A stretch of 64,000 bases of DNA from Cannabis sativa (lineage: Eukaryota > Streptophyta > Magnoliopsida > Rosales > Cannabaceae): contig NC_083606.1 in NCBI RefSeq assembly GCF_029168945.1, forward strand, positions 10,814,041 to 10,878,040. Reading direction: 5' to 3'. The notes under the pieces are model-generated. The model was not told the origin of the DNA. It saw nothing but the letters and a program-made list of their open reading frames with translations, and did not search any database. Shown here piece after piece: positions 23,118 through 33,546 of this stretch (its first letter is position 1; every line of letters starts with the position of its first letter). The translations under genes and the position numbers were made by a program.

Positions 23118-25685
23118 GGTCTCCTCCCGGATCATCGCCTCCGCTTGGGCTTCCCTCCGCCTGGCCTCTTCCTCGAACTTGGCCTTGGCAAGGGCCTCCC
23201 GCCGCTCAGCATCCTCTTGGAACGTCTGCCTTTCAGCAGACAGATCCTGTAGGGTCTTCATGACTTCGTCTATGCCCCCGAATTCGGACAAGACGAAGCC
23301 ATGGTTGATTAGGTTCTTGGAAAGGCGGCCGACATCTGCAGCAAGCTGGAAAAGGATGCAAGAGTGAGTAAAGTCCTTAAGAAAAATAATGAGGAAAAAA
23401 GTAAACTACGAAATACTTACCACAGTCAAGGAGTGGCTGAGATCCTGAACTTCAAAGACGGAGTTCAAGGATGCACAAGCAGCAAACCGCTTGGGCGCGC
23501 ACCGGGTTAGCTGAGACACAAACTCGCCGGTCATCTCCGCGGCAAAAGGAGCCAAGGTGGGCCCGAGGAAACGATTGAACCAGTCTGACAGGGGGTCCAA
23601 GTTTAGATCCCACGGGTTCTGGTAGTTCTAATCGTTAAGGTTATTTTGCATTTCATCTCGCAAAACCCTCCTCAAGGCCTCCACATCGGCATGCCCCCGG
23701 GAGTACTCGTCCATGGCGTAGTTATGCTTGGCTATCCGGAGCTCCTGCCTCGCCTCATCTCCGGGAACCGGAGTCAGCACTATGTTGGGAGGCACTGTAT
23801 ATTCCTCCGCCTCGGAAGGGATCCCGGAATCAGGGCCAGGGGCCGGAGTGTCCACTGCCATTTTATGCACCTCCTCGGCTACCATCTTACCCTTACGCTT
23901 GCGGATCAGAGCAACCTCTTGCTCTTCTTCACCTTCTTCAACTTCCTCAGGAAGAGCCTATTGCTCTTCTTGACCTTCTTTAGCTTCCTCAGGAAGCACC
24001 TCCTCCTCATCCACTAAGTCAATAGTGTCTGGAGGGGCACTGGAAGAAGCTTTCATGGGAGTGGCCACATGGGAAGAAGTTAGAGGAAGGGGAGCGTCAG
24101 GAGTGTGAGCTCCGGCAAGCTCAGCCAAGATTGCATCCATGGAGTTAGCTGCTATAACAAAAGAAAAGAGGCAAGTGTCAGAATCTGTGAAAGCAATAAA
24201 ACACTTAAAAAAGCAATCAAGCTAGTCCTACCCTGACTCTCTAATTCGGCCCTAGCAAAATTTTGAATCTTAATGCTGGCTGCATCATCCCCGAGATAGC
24301 TGTCCGAGGGCCGGAACCAGCTAGAAGAAAGATAGGCCGAAGGGTCCAAGGGAACGGGCTCCGGAGGTCCAAAACCCATCCGGGACCGACCTAGGAAATC
24401 TCCTAAGTTGGAAAAATAATAGTCCTTGGCGTGATCTCCCCACCGGGTCGAGGGCATCCTAAACCTAAGGAGACGTTCATCGAACCCTACAGGCTTAAGG
24501 CTAGCATATTCGCTAACAGAAGGGACGTAATGTATTGCTAAAGGTGACTTACCAGAGCCGGAAGTACTGGCGTCAGGAGCCCCTGTATTCGACACCTGGA
24601 CCGTAGGCCTTGGCCTGGGAGCCCTTTTCTCAATCGGGCTTCCAATGCGAAGGGACCTCCCGGCAGCCGTTTGGCTTCTCCTCTTGACCGGGCTCCCAAC
24701 GCGAAGGGGCCTCCCGGAAGTCGCCTGGGCCTTGGAATAAGCCTTCTCCTGGGCCTTCCGGTAGAGATACTCCTAGTACTTCTTCTCTGCGGTGGCAATA
24801 ATCTCATCCCAGAAGGTTTTCTCCACGGCCGGGACCCTCACGTTCGGGGCAGAGGACCTTGGAAAGGTTAGAGTCCTCCACTGACTGGTGCGGCAGGATT
24901 AGCTTGGCCTTCCGGCAGTTCTCCGTCGTGACCAAGCCCCCGACATCGAGGTCAGCCCTATCATAAGTCGCAAAGACCTGGGCCCGCTGAAGGAAGATCT
25001 GAGTAGGCGCAGTCCGTTCGTACGGAGGGATCCTGACCCACTCCGTAAGAAGCTCCGGGTGCTCCACAGCTCGGAACCCGGAGGAGAAGAAAAAGCGATG
25101 ACGATATTCCTTGACATGGGTTTGCCGATTGTAAGGGACCACGCCATCATTCGAAGGGTGGGCCCGGAAGCCATAAAAACCGTCTTTAAGTTTGTCCCCC
25201 TTTTTAGGGACAGAAACAAGTTCGTAGAAATACAAAATCTCCGCCAGGCTGGGAGAGCCCCATCCCCGGGTGGAGTAAAAAATAAATAAGCCTGAAAGCA
25301 GGCGGTAAGCTTGGGAAATTAGTTGGTATGGCGCAAGGCCGACAAATACAAGAAAATTAATAAAATAATCTTGAAGGGGAAGCATGGCCCCGGACATCAG
25401 ATGCGTCTGGCTCCAAGCCCCGAAGCCTCCGTAATTATGGTTAGGCGTCTCCGCATCTCGGGGCGACCGGCGGTACGTCCCGGACGTCGCGGGCTTAATT
25501 CCAGCCACCTCCACAATGTTCTCCAACTAGTGAGGGCAAGTCAGAGTGGAGTGAAGCTCGGCCGCTTCCCATTCCGTAGCACGCGGTTTGTACCCCTCCT
25601 AGGCAACGGGACCCATCATGACCTCTTCCAGGGTGGCCAGACGCTTACCCCCCTTCTTGGAAGACTTTGAACCGGATGCAGACAT
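23118..25685 (-). pseudogene. Antisense gene of the Tat element, N-terminal and middle exons
   Basis: Minus-strand gene starting at ATG 25685-25683 (MSASGSKSSKKGGKR). The first domain has LPLQDYFINFLVFVGLAPYQL and SLAEILYFYELVSVPKKG, the pattern of the putative gypsy-type transposon protein family (Pfam Transposase_28), from about 25430 to 25080. Later exons encode acidic and coiled-coil segments (ERQTFQEDAERREALAKAKF near 23200). Splice sites on the minus strand are visible, such as donor GTAAGT at about 23418 with acceptor TTTTCCAG near 23350, and acceptor TTGTTATAG near 24150. In-frame TAGs at 25601-25599 and 25529-25527 break it. The C-terminus is at 11625-12078. Confidence 0.75.
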
Positions 25686-25693
25686 TTTCGATT

Positions 25694-26158
25694 CTGAAAA
25701 AGGGTTAAAATTCCAGCAATTAGGCCCCCTACCAAACCCTAAATCAAAAAAGGGAATGGGGGTCCCCTAACCGCTGGAAAGAGGCCCCCTCCGGACATTT
25801 GTCAACAAGAAAACCTTAGAAAGATTCCCTGGACAAAAGTCGGGTGCAAAAGTCTCACAGATAGTGACAGTGCGCATAAAAGAAAAAGAAAGAGGAAGGG
25901 CAGAAAATCGAGAAAAACAAAGTCTTCTCTATGCCCTTGAAGGCCATCACACACAGAGAATGAGTGAGCCCTCATAAAAAATAACGATAATGTGTAAAAA
26001 GAGTGACCCTAACATCAGAGAAGGGAAATCTAGACGTATTATGTAAATCCTCAGGGTGAAACATTCCCAGAAACTTCAAACGCTAAACCCAGAAAAACAA
26101 GTAAATAGTAAAGCATGCCATGAACACAACAGTAAAGTAAGGGATGCGAGAAACTTAC
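25694..26158 (-). other. 5' UTR intron of the antisense Tat gene
   Basis: On the minus strand, GTAAGTTTCTC begins at 26158 and a pyrimidine run ending TTTTTCAG ends at 25694, eight bases before the ATG. The donor and acceptor fit plant consensus. ORFs at 26051-26396 lie in the presumed leader and have no family features. Confidence 0.55.
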
Positions 26159-26349
26159 ACGAAGTGTTAGAACTGGGGGTTTGCTGTTGATCACACAAAG
26201 AAATGTAAACTGACAGTGGTGAGCAAAGGTTAGCAAAGAAATCTGTAAAGTGTTTGAAGGTTTTCTGGTCTGAGGATTTCTTTCTCTCTGGAAAACTCGA
26301 AGAAAGTTGGCGAAAAAAGGAAAGTAACCAAATGAAGGAAAGGTGATGG

Positions 26350-26357
26350 CTTTTATA
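26350..26357 (-). promoter_or_regulatory. TATA box for the antisense Tat gene
   Basis: The minus strand reads GCCTATAAAAGCC, a strong plant TATA box. It lies about 190 bp upstream of the leader's splice donor and 670 bp upstream of the ATG, directed away from the 3' LTR. It implies a promoter independent of the LTR. Confidence 0.55.
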
Positions 26358-26671
26358 GGCCAAAGTGCATGAGGAATAGGCGCAATCACCTACCAATCGA
26401 ACGGCTGGGGAGGCGCACGATTCGAATTCCCAAGAATCAACGGGTGGATTGATTCGTAATTAAGGTGGTGGAAACGTTTGAGTATCCGTCTGACACCATT
26501 AATGCGCCGTATCAATCAAGGGGCATGAAACGAATCAACGCCTGCCAAAAGTGAATCGCTGCATTAATGGCGATCATTAAATGCACCTTCACGCGCCCAA
26601 AGCACGTGCTAGGAAACTGAGGAGTCAACCGGAGGCACATGAACAAGCCTTGGTTTATTTTTCAAATAAAC

Positions 26672-26684
26672 AAGGCTTGGGGGG
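26672..26684 (+). other. Polypurine tract of the Tat element
   Basis: AAGGCTTGGGGGG lies immediately before the TGTTGCCCC start of the 3' LTR. It is in the position and composition expected for the plus-strand primer of reverse transcription. Confidence 0.65.
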
Positions 26685-26688
26685 TAAA

Positions 26689-27435
26689 TGTTGCCCCTGA
26701 TTTTGCCCAATATACGTGGACCAACCGGACAGGGACACGTGGATCGAAACATCTTAATACTTGAATTATTTGCTAAGTCTTTATGAAAGACGGCAGCATC
26801 CGGGACGTGCCTCCCGGAGAAGGCATACGGAGCCTCCTATGCTCCCGGAAGCCTAAGTAACATCAAAGCATCTCCGCGAGGCGTCAGGCTTCCCCTGAGC
26901 AGTCATTTCGCATTTAATGCTGCATGGGAGGAAACGTGTTGGGACTGTTACACGCAATAAAGTCTGACGGCACAACCCCCAATTTGCACCTGCGAAGTAA
27001 TGATCATTTAAGTCTATTGACGACTACACTGTGGAGAGTCACGTCAGTCAAAAGATAATAAGGACATTCCACATAAAAGCCCTACAACACCTAGGGATTT
27101 GACCATGCATTACCCATGGTATATTCATTGGGAATACCCAACTTTATAGATATTTACAGAGACACATATACAATAATCCTGGGAATCACCCCACCAAAAA
27201 TACTATAAATACCCCCTCAAAGCTCATTAAATGGGGTCGAGAATTTGGGATTGCATAAGAGCAAAAAGAGTAAATACTCACCAAGAACATTCTCTGTATT
27301 TAATACACTCATAAATACACTGACTCGTGGACTAAGGCTCATTAACGCCCCAACCACGTAAAAATCCTTCTCTTAATTTCTTACAGTTCTCTAATCTTAT
27401 ATTATTTTATTGGTTGTCGAAAATCTAGGTCAACA
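26689..27435 (+). repeat. 3' LTR of the Tat element (747 bp)
   Basis: Begins TGTTGCCCCTGATTTTGCCC and ends CTAGGTCAACA. It has a TATA box (TATAAAT, 27204-27210) suggesting a start of transcription near 27235. The following five bases GTTAC (27436-27440) would be the target duplication; the partner is outside the window. Confidence 0.85.
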
Positions 27436-27493
27436 GTTACAATATATATAATAAAAAAAGTAAGAAAAATAATATATACATTAATATATAATA

Positions 27494-27525
27494 ACTAGGT
27501 AATATAGTCGCTCTTCGAGCGGTTA
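27494..27525 (-). mobile_element. Helitron-like 3' terminus
   Basis: On the minus strand a perfect 5-bp hairpin CGCTC-GAA-GAGCG is followed by ten bases and CTAGT, then a host T. This matches the Helitron end rule (hairpin, about 10 nt, CTRRT, insertion before T). The element would extend rightwards on the plus strand. A possible TC start is near 29154 (minus, TCTATATATAAAA), but this is weak. Confidence 0.45.
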
Positions 27526-29790
27526 ATTTAATTTTTTTTGTATTATAATAAATAATTACTTAAAAATATAATTCTAATATATAGGAAAATTATAAATATA
27601 TTATCTTATTGCATATTATTAATAATAATTTTATTTATTAAAAATTAAATGGACAATTTTATTAATTATTATTTAGAATTATTTATTACAAAATTTAAAA
27701 TTTATTATAAGTAGTATTTGAAATTATTTTGTTAAAAACAATTATTTTTATAAAAATAAATAAATAGGGTGGTGTAGAAAAAAAATACGGTGTTCCCCAT
27801 AAGACATTATTTTCATATCTCGATCATTCAAAACTATTATTATTATTGTATCTTACTTGTTATCTCATTGACATTGTATCTCACTTATTTTTGTCACCGT
27901 ATCTCACCCGTTATCATCATTGTATCTCATCCATTGTCATTATCGTAGTTTCCTTATAGTCGTCACTATTGTATTTTCCAAATCAATATCTTATTCTTAG
28001 ATTTCATATCGAATTTTAAATATTTTTAAGATATTAGAAAAAATTTATTAGTTTCTTATGTTATTATTAATTAATATATTTTTTAAAAAATAATTATTAT
28101 TTTTTAAATATTTTAATTAAAAAAAGAAAAAATATATAAAAATGTGATATTTTTTTTTCTTTTTTTTTTGAAGGATAAAAATGTGATATTTTAGTAATGA
28201 GAAATGCTAAAAAGCAACCCTCCTTGATATCATACCACTATTGGTGTAATTAAGTAACATGTCTAATATAACTTAAAAAGAATAAGATTTAGGGAATATC
28301 CCTAACCAATCATGGGTGTTGGGCACCATTGGTACCCAATAGCAATACTTTTTAGTTATAATTATGTGATACTTGACATTAAAGTTATCATTAAAAAAAA
28401 CGTAAAGTAGATTTTAGTTAAAAATTAATTAATATTTTTTAATAAAAAATTTAAACTTGGTAAAAAATAATTGAAATATTATTTCAAGTATCACTTCTTT
28501 TATTATTATTATTATTAAATCTTAATTTTTTTAATGAAAAGCCAAAAACGTATACATTAGAATTACTATTTTTATATTATTATTATTATTATTTATATAG
28601 TTTTTTTTAAAACAAGTCAAAAACATCAAGATATATATATTGATTGATATTTTATGTATGTATATAAATGAAATTTATAATTAATTATATTTGATTTAAG
28701 TTTTAATATTTTTTTTTAGAATTTAATGTTTATTTTATAACTTTCTTAAAAATATTTAATATTTTTATAGAAAAATAATTAAAATAATAATAATAAAATA
28801 TCAATTTATAGATTTATGTTTTTTTTTTATAAAAAAATTATTAAAATAATAGTAAAATAATAATTTGTAGATTTATATTTTAATAAAATATTAAAATTGA
28901 GGGAACTAAGGTGGTAAGAGAAAAAAATTATTAAAATAATAGTGAAATATCAATTTATATTTTTAAGATTTTTTTTAATTTTATATTTTGTGTAATTAAA
29001 TTTCTATGCTATATATTAAAATTTGTTTTTTTTTTTTTTTGATATTTGCATGAATAGCCCCTTATATAAATATGTATATTTTATGTGCTAATATTTGAGT
29101 GCAATATTAGGAAACGAGCCTAATATTTTATGGAGTATTTTTTTTATATATAGAATAATATCTGTAATAAATCTTTATTATGAGTATAATGTCTTTATAT
29201 ATTTTTTCTCTAAAATTATTGTAAGACTTTTTCCTCAAAATTTAAAACTCAAAACGTTTTCTCAAAAAATAAGAAAGATCAAAATATTATTAAAAAAATA
29301 AAAAAACGGAAAATAATAGTAATAAAAAGAAAAAATTAGCTCACGTAATCATTTCCTCGAAATAAAAGGTCACATTATCAGATACAGTTATAGTCTGTTA
29401 GACTCATATGCCACGTCGTCACGATTTGATCAAACTGACAACAAATCAAATCACGACACCTTTTATTCTAAAACCGTAATTTGGGTTTCCACGTCAAATC
29501 AAAACCCTTGATTTTCGTCAAAACTACGAAATTACCCCATGAGAGTAGAAGACTCATCCTTAAAAAAGAACACTAAAGTAAATAAACTTAAACCCAAGGG
29601 CATTAATGTAACTTTCTGTTAAGCGCAGCCCAACTTATCTCGTCATTCATCCAATCATCATCTGTGAGTCACAGACAGGTGAAACTAACTAACTTAAAGT
29701 CGGTTTTAAAAAGGATTATCACGTGAGTTGCACGATTCCTTTTTTTCTGTACTTGGAGTAGGAGACCGACCTAATGACCTAGGCTATAGC
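27526..29790. other. AT-rich intergenic region
   Basis: No gene is supported. The stretch is very AT-rich, with degenerate repeats of TTGTATCTCA(C/T)... at 27855-27935 and homopolymer T runs. A MITE-like block at about 28199-28355 starts GAAATGCTAAAAAGCAACC and ends GCAATACTTTTTAG with imperfect inverted ends. The ORF 29095-29301 is low-complexity and is rejected. Confidence 0.5.
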
Positions 29791-29794
29791 CCTC

Positions 29795-29802
29795 TATAAA
29801 TA
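29795..29802 (+). promoter_or_regulatory. TATA box of the PNRC-like gene
   Basis: CTCTATAAATAGAAGGG, a canonical plant TATA box, lies 125 bp upstream of the ATG at 29927. This leaves a leader of roughly 100 nt. Confidence 0.7.
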
Positions 29803-29926
29803 GAAGGGTTTCTTATTTGTTTTTTAAGCATAGCCAAAATTGATTAACAATTAGTTTGTGTTTAGTTCTCCCAAAATTTTCATTCATTTTCTTTTTGATT
29901 TTCTCGAGAAAGTAAGTTTGGTTAAA

Positions 29927-30550
29927 ATGGGCACGGTGATTCTTCATCCCCACGATTGCCTCGGTGCGCGGTTTCGTGGCGAATCTTTGACGACGACGAC
30001 CGATTCGCAGTTCAGATCCAATCCAAACCCTAACCCTAGTCGTACCAGTTTTCAGTCTCGGCGCCGTAAGCGGAGTCCTCCGTCTTCTCCCCGCGATGAC
30101 GATTGTAATCGGTCGAAAGATGTAGCCATGGTGGAAAAATCTCCTGCGATTAATTTGGTTAATGGTCAAGTCACGATATTGAAGCGAGGCGACTCGTTGA
30201 GTTTGATTGCGGGGAAGAACGATCGGATCCATGGTGCTGTTGTCTCCGATGAGAAGCGAAAACCTAAGGTTGTCTCCGTTGGGAAACGAAAACCTAGAGT
30301 TGTGAAGGTTGTTGAAGAAGCGGATTTGGGCCTTGGATCGACGAATAGGCTTGGTCCTGATCCAGAAATGATGATGAAGCAGGTTAGAGTATCCAATCAC
30401 AAATTAATGGATCCTTTTTACGCTGGATCGTGTGCTGCATCTACATCTCCACCACCTAGCTCTCTGCCGCTTCCTGGATTTATAGGAAATAAAGAAGTGG
30501 CGACCGGCGATTTGCGAAGGTTGTTGGATCTCGATTTCGATATTATCTAG
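29927..30550 (+). CDS. Plant PNRC-like / 'proline- and glutamine-rich splicing factor-like' family protein, 207 aa
   Basis: Intronless gene. The start is chosen at MGTVILHPHDCLGARF because the family begins MGTxVLxPxDCL. The upstream open frame lacks an ATG. Conserved blocks by eye: N-terminal HPHDCL; basic SRRRKRSP-like stretch; VTILKRGDSLSL (about residue 80); RLGPDPEMMMKQVRV (about 143-157); DPFYAGSCAA and the proline motif PPSSLPLPGFI (about 170-185); and the C-terminal ATGDLRRLLDLDFDII. The SSLPLP segment resembles the short motif by which PNRC/EDC-type proteins bind the decapping activator DCP1. That role in plants is my inference. No membrane segment or signal peptide. Flanked by TE-rich DNA, but appears intact with a good promoter. 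Confidence 0.8.
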   Translation: MGTVILHPHDCLGARFRGESLTTTTDSQFRSNPNPNPSRTSFQSRRRKRSPPSSPRDDDCNRSKDVAMVEKSPAINLVNGQVTILKRGDSLSLIAGKNDRIHGAVVSDEKRKPKVVSVGKRKPRVVKVVEEADLGLGSTNRLGPDPEMMMKQVRVSNHKLMDPFYAGSCAASTSPPPSSLPLPGFIGNKEVATGDLRRLLDLDFDII

Positions 30551-31426
30551 AAGAACCAGTAGTAGAAGGCGACCTTGAAGGATTTGGTTCGTTCGCTCAA
30601 TTTGTCTCTGTTTCTTCCTTTATTTTTTCAAGAGGAAGGTTACTGAGCTTAATCAGTGACGATAATCAATCATCTTCTTCCGCTGAAGTAACGTTTTCTC
30701 AATTGCTGTAGTGTACACACTTGCAAGATTCATGGGGTTTTACAGTTGTTTCTAACGAGTCAATAGACTCAGTACTGCATTTCTTTTACTGCTTTTACAG
30801 ATTTCATTTCTACAGAGTAACACATAGAAATTGTTCACTGATCAGTACATACAGTAAGTACTGTGTTTGTAATTGTATCACTGTAGATTTCTTATACGGA
30901 TCAATACACACAATAAATACTGTAAATATTTCTTTTACGGATCAATACACACTATCTTCTGTTCTTATGTATGGAATAAATAATACTGTAGATTCTGTTT
31001 CCTTTTCAATTTCTGTGTTTTTTATATCTGCATATGGGGTTTGATTGTTTTGAAGACCAAAAGGGTTTATGCTTTCAATGGTTTGAATTGTGTTGAATTA
31101 ATGTGATTTTGATTATGGAAAATTGTGTATTGATGTGAACGAAACAAACTTTATTTGGGTTTCTTATTGGCTTCCATTCATGCCAGTTTTCATTATCCAT
31201 ATATATACCCTTGATTTGGTGTTGATTCAAGTTCAGTGGGAAGGACAATCTTCTAATTAATAAAATATAGGGTAAATGTCATGAATTTTGCTAAAGCTTT
31301 TATTTGTTAGTACAAAAAAATACAATATAGTTTGAGCTATTGAGTTGAGTAGGTGAGGTCCAATTTGGAAAGTTATTTAGGGCACTTTTAAGTTGAAGTT
31401 TGATTAATTTATATAACATTTTTTAA
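30551..31426 (+). other. 3' flank of the PNRC-like gene
   Basis: Probable 3' UTR and spacer. TTTTTTCAAGAGGAAGGTTACTGAG near 30625-30650 recurs in altered form twice near 49790 and 50165. A short duplicated piece, ACGGATCAATACACAC, occurs at 30896 and 30938. The ORF 30721-31044 shows no family features. Confidence 0.5.
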
Positions 31427-31858
31427 GGTGCCGTTTGGTAACATTTTTATTTTTCAATTTTTTAATCACAAAAAATGAAAGTAAAATTTTAAAAATTTTG
31501 TTTTTGAAAAACAAAAATGCGTTCTGTAACCGCTTTTATTTTTTAATTTTAAAAACAGAAAATAAAAGTGTGTTCTGTAAAGTTTATTTTTATTTTTATT
31601 TTTTGATTTATTTACGTCTAGGTCTCGGGTCGGATTTGGGGGATTTGGGTCCGGGTCATGATCGAAGTCCAAGATATTGATTAAGAAAAAAAAAATTGTT
31701 TAAAAAATATTGAAAGTGATTTTTTTTTTTAATTTTGATTCTCAATTAAAAAATTAAAAAGTAAAAACAGTTTTATAGAACATGTTTTTGAAAAATATTT
31801 TCACTTTTTCAATTTTAAAAACAGAAAACTGATTAAAAAAGTGTTACCAAATGGCGCC
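31427..31858. mobile_element. Tourist-like (PIF/Harbinger-type) MITE, 432 bp
   Basis: The ends GGTGCCGTTTGGTAACA and TGTTACCAAATGGCGCC form imperfect terminal inverted repeats of about 17-25 bp. TAA at 31424-31426 is repeated at 31859-31861, the 3-bp TAA/TTA duplication of this superfamily. A short GC-rich core (GGTCTCGGGTCGGATTTGGG) sits in AT-rich arms. No transposase. A related copy in reverse orientation is at about 43410-43861. Confidence 0.85.
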
Positions 31859-31923
31859 TAAGTTTTCAAAGCCCATAATTAATGTTTTTATTTGTTTAGC
31901 TAATTTTATTTGTCACTAATTAA

Positions 31924-32288
31924 TGCTAGAAAAATCGACAGAGTTTGTTGTCGGTGTCGAAAAAGTTGTTGGAGTAGCTGTCGATGCTAGAAAAGTTGTC
32001 GAAGCTATCGACGCCGAAAAAGTCTTCAGAATTGGCATTGTCGCCGAAAAATCACAAAGAAACTGGTTTCTTGATGAAGAAAATACTTTCTTGGTGATTT
32101 TTTGGCGATACAAATTTCGACATTTTTTTGGCACCGGCAGCAACTTCGACGACTTTTCTGACACCGGTAGCTACTCTGGTGACTTTTTGGCATCGATAGC
32201 AAACTTCAGAAAAGTTGTCGAAATTTTCTTGATGAATGGAGACTTTTTTGACAACGACAGTTACTCCGATGACATTCTTAACAATTAG
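31924..32288. repeat. Imperfect fold-back repeat
   Basis: The left half is built from GTCGAAAAAGTTGTTGGAGTA-like blocks and the right half from their reverse complements. The inner arms TCGCCGAAAAATCAC (32041) and GTGATTTTTTGGCGA (about 32093-32107) differ at one position around a loop of about 38 bases. Overall the arms extend about 150 bp each with lower identity. The 121-aa plus-strand and 82-aa minus-strand ORFs here arise from these repeats and are not called as genes. Confidence 0.6.
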
Positions 32289-32693
32289 TTATATAAAACA
32301 TATCGTTTATAACATAATTTACAATTAGTTACTAAATTCTTAAACAAAAACCACTAGAACTTATATAAAACAAATATTTACGTGGCTCGCCACGTAACTT
32401 TCATCTAGTTTATGTAAATACCTCAATAAAGAATGTCACAATAGTGGGTGTGCGTCTAAAAAGGTGATTGTGTCAGAGGAGTGCCACGTGGGCCTTTTTC
32501 AGGACACTGACTGTTCTTAGCCTTTTCGTATTCTATTCTTGGATGACCCTTGAGAGCACCCTCCTACTAAATGATTGTTGAATATTCAAGATTTGACGTC
32601 CAATTTTATTGTTGAGAAACAATAATTGAGTAACCAGACCGTGCGTGAATGGGTCTGGCTTCCTTGATGGGCCTCCATATTGACCCATGTACT
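32289..32693. other. Spacer with no recognisable feature
   Basis: It contains a short hairpin ACGTGGCTCGCCACGT near 32380 and a G-box-like GCCACGTGG near 32482, but no ORF or element end. It ends with GTACT (32689-32693), the left copy of the target duplication of the next LTR. Confidence 0.4.
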
Positions 32694-32974
32694 TGTTGGG
32701 TTTTATGCCCTAAATAAAACTCTTTACAATCTTATTAGTAATCAATATAAGAAATTTGAAGTGATTTATGTTTGCATGAATTTTACATGCTAATATTTTA
32801 ATATGTTTATTACTTTTATACACAAAATCAGTTAAATCCAGATCATATGTTTATTCACAATTACAGTATCGTCAACACAGTGGAATGTGATTGTGATCAT
32901 ATGAATCAAAAGACTTGGTCCCTGTTTCATCAGTGTTATTGGATTTACACTAATGTGATAATCAGTGATGATGT

Positions 32975-33360
32975 CACTACAAGAAATCCCCTCATTAGCG
33001 GCGGGGATATTAGCGGCGGAGCTCCTCCGCCGCTAATAATGGGGGTATTAGCGGCGGAGGCCCTCCCCCGCCGCTATTGGTGGGCTGAGTTAATTTTTTT
33101 TTTAAATATTAATAGCGGCGAGCTGTCCACCGCTAATGCCCGCCGCTATTACTATTAGCGGCGGGGTCCGCCGCTAATACCCCGCCGCTAATAGGTGGGC
33201 GGGAAAAATCCCGCCCATATTGATTCAAACTATTAGCGGCGGGGTATTAGCGGCGGACCCCGCCGCTAATAGTATTTTATTTTAAAAAATAAAAAATAAA
33301 AAAAATTAATTAAATGTTATTAGCGGCGGGGTCCGCCGCTATTGCCCCGCCGCTAATAAC
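32975..33360. repeat. CACTA 5' subterminal repeats
   Basis: About a dozen copies of TTAGCGGCGG or its complement, arranged head-to-head in palindromes such as AGCGGCGGAGCTCCTCCGCCGCT. In En/Spm such repeats are the binding sites of the TNPA protein. Strongly GC-rich against the AT-rich interior. Confidence 0.85.
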
Positions 33361-33473
33361 ACTATAATACCCCATCAGACCCCTCATCCCCATTTTTCCA
33401 TTTTCTCTCAAAAAATCCCAAACCGCCTCCTCCTTTCCCCTTCTCCTTTTCTGAAATTTCCACCGCCTCCATC

Positions 33474-33546
33474 TCCGACGCACCACCACCCCGACGCACC
33501 ACCACCCCGACGTACCACCACCCCGACGCACCACCGGTTATTTTAG
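33474..33546 (+). repeat. 16-bp minisatellite in the leader of the CACTA transposase gene
   Basis: Nearly four copies of CCGACGCACCACCACC (33474-33533; one has T for C), then TTATTTTAG and a splice donor GTAAGT at 33547. It lies in the presumed 5' untranslated exon. The minus-strand ORF here is a repeat artefact. Confidence 0.7.

Larger units (their letters stand above)
4911..27435 (+). mobile_element. Tat-lineage Ty3/Gypsy element with nested insertions
   Basis: Host element of the left part of the window. Pieces in order: gag fragment 4911-5092, solo LTR insertion, rest of gag, protease, reverse transcriptase, RNase H, a second RNase H-like domain, integrase, a repeat-bearing noncoding stretch, an antisense gene (split by a nested LTR), a purine tract, and the 3' LTR. 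The extra RNase H-like domain after the normal one, and an additional antisense ORF before the 3' LTR, are known traits of Tat elements. The 5' LTR and first part of gag lie left of the window. Base composition is clearly GC-richer than the surrounding DNA. Confidence 0.85.

Noticed and set aside
32041..32107. MicroRNA precursor in the fold-back
   Set aside because: The stem is plausible, but there is no promoter, no known mature sequence and no expression evidence.
33310..33534. Minus-strand Gly/Arg/Trp-rich ORF
   Set aside because: Produced by the 16-bp minisatellite and subterminal repeats read backwards.
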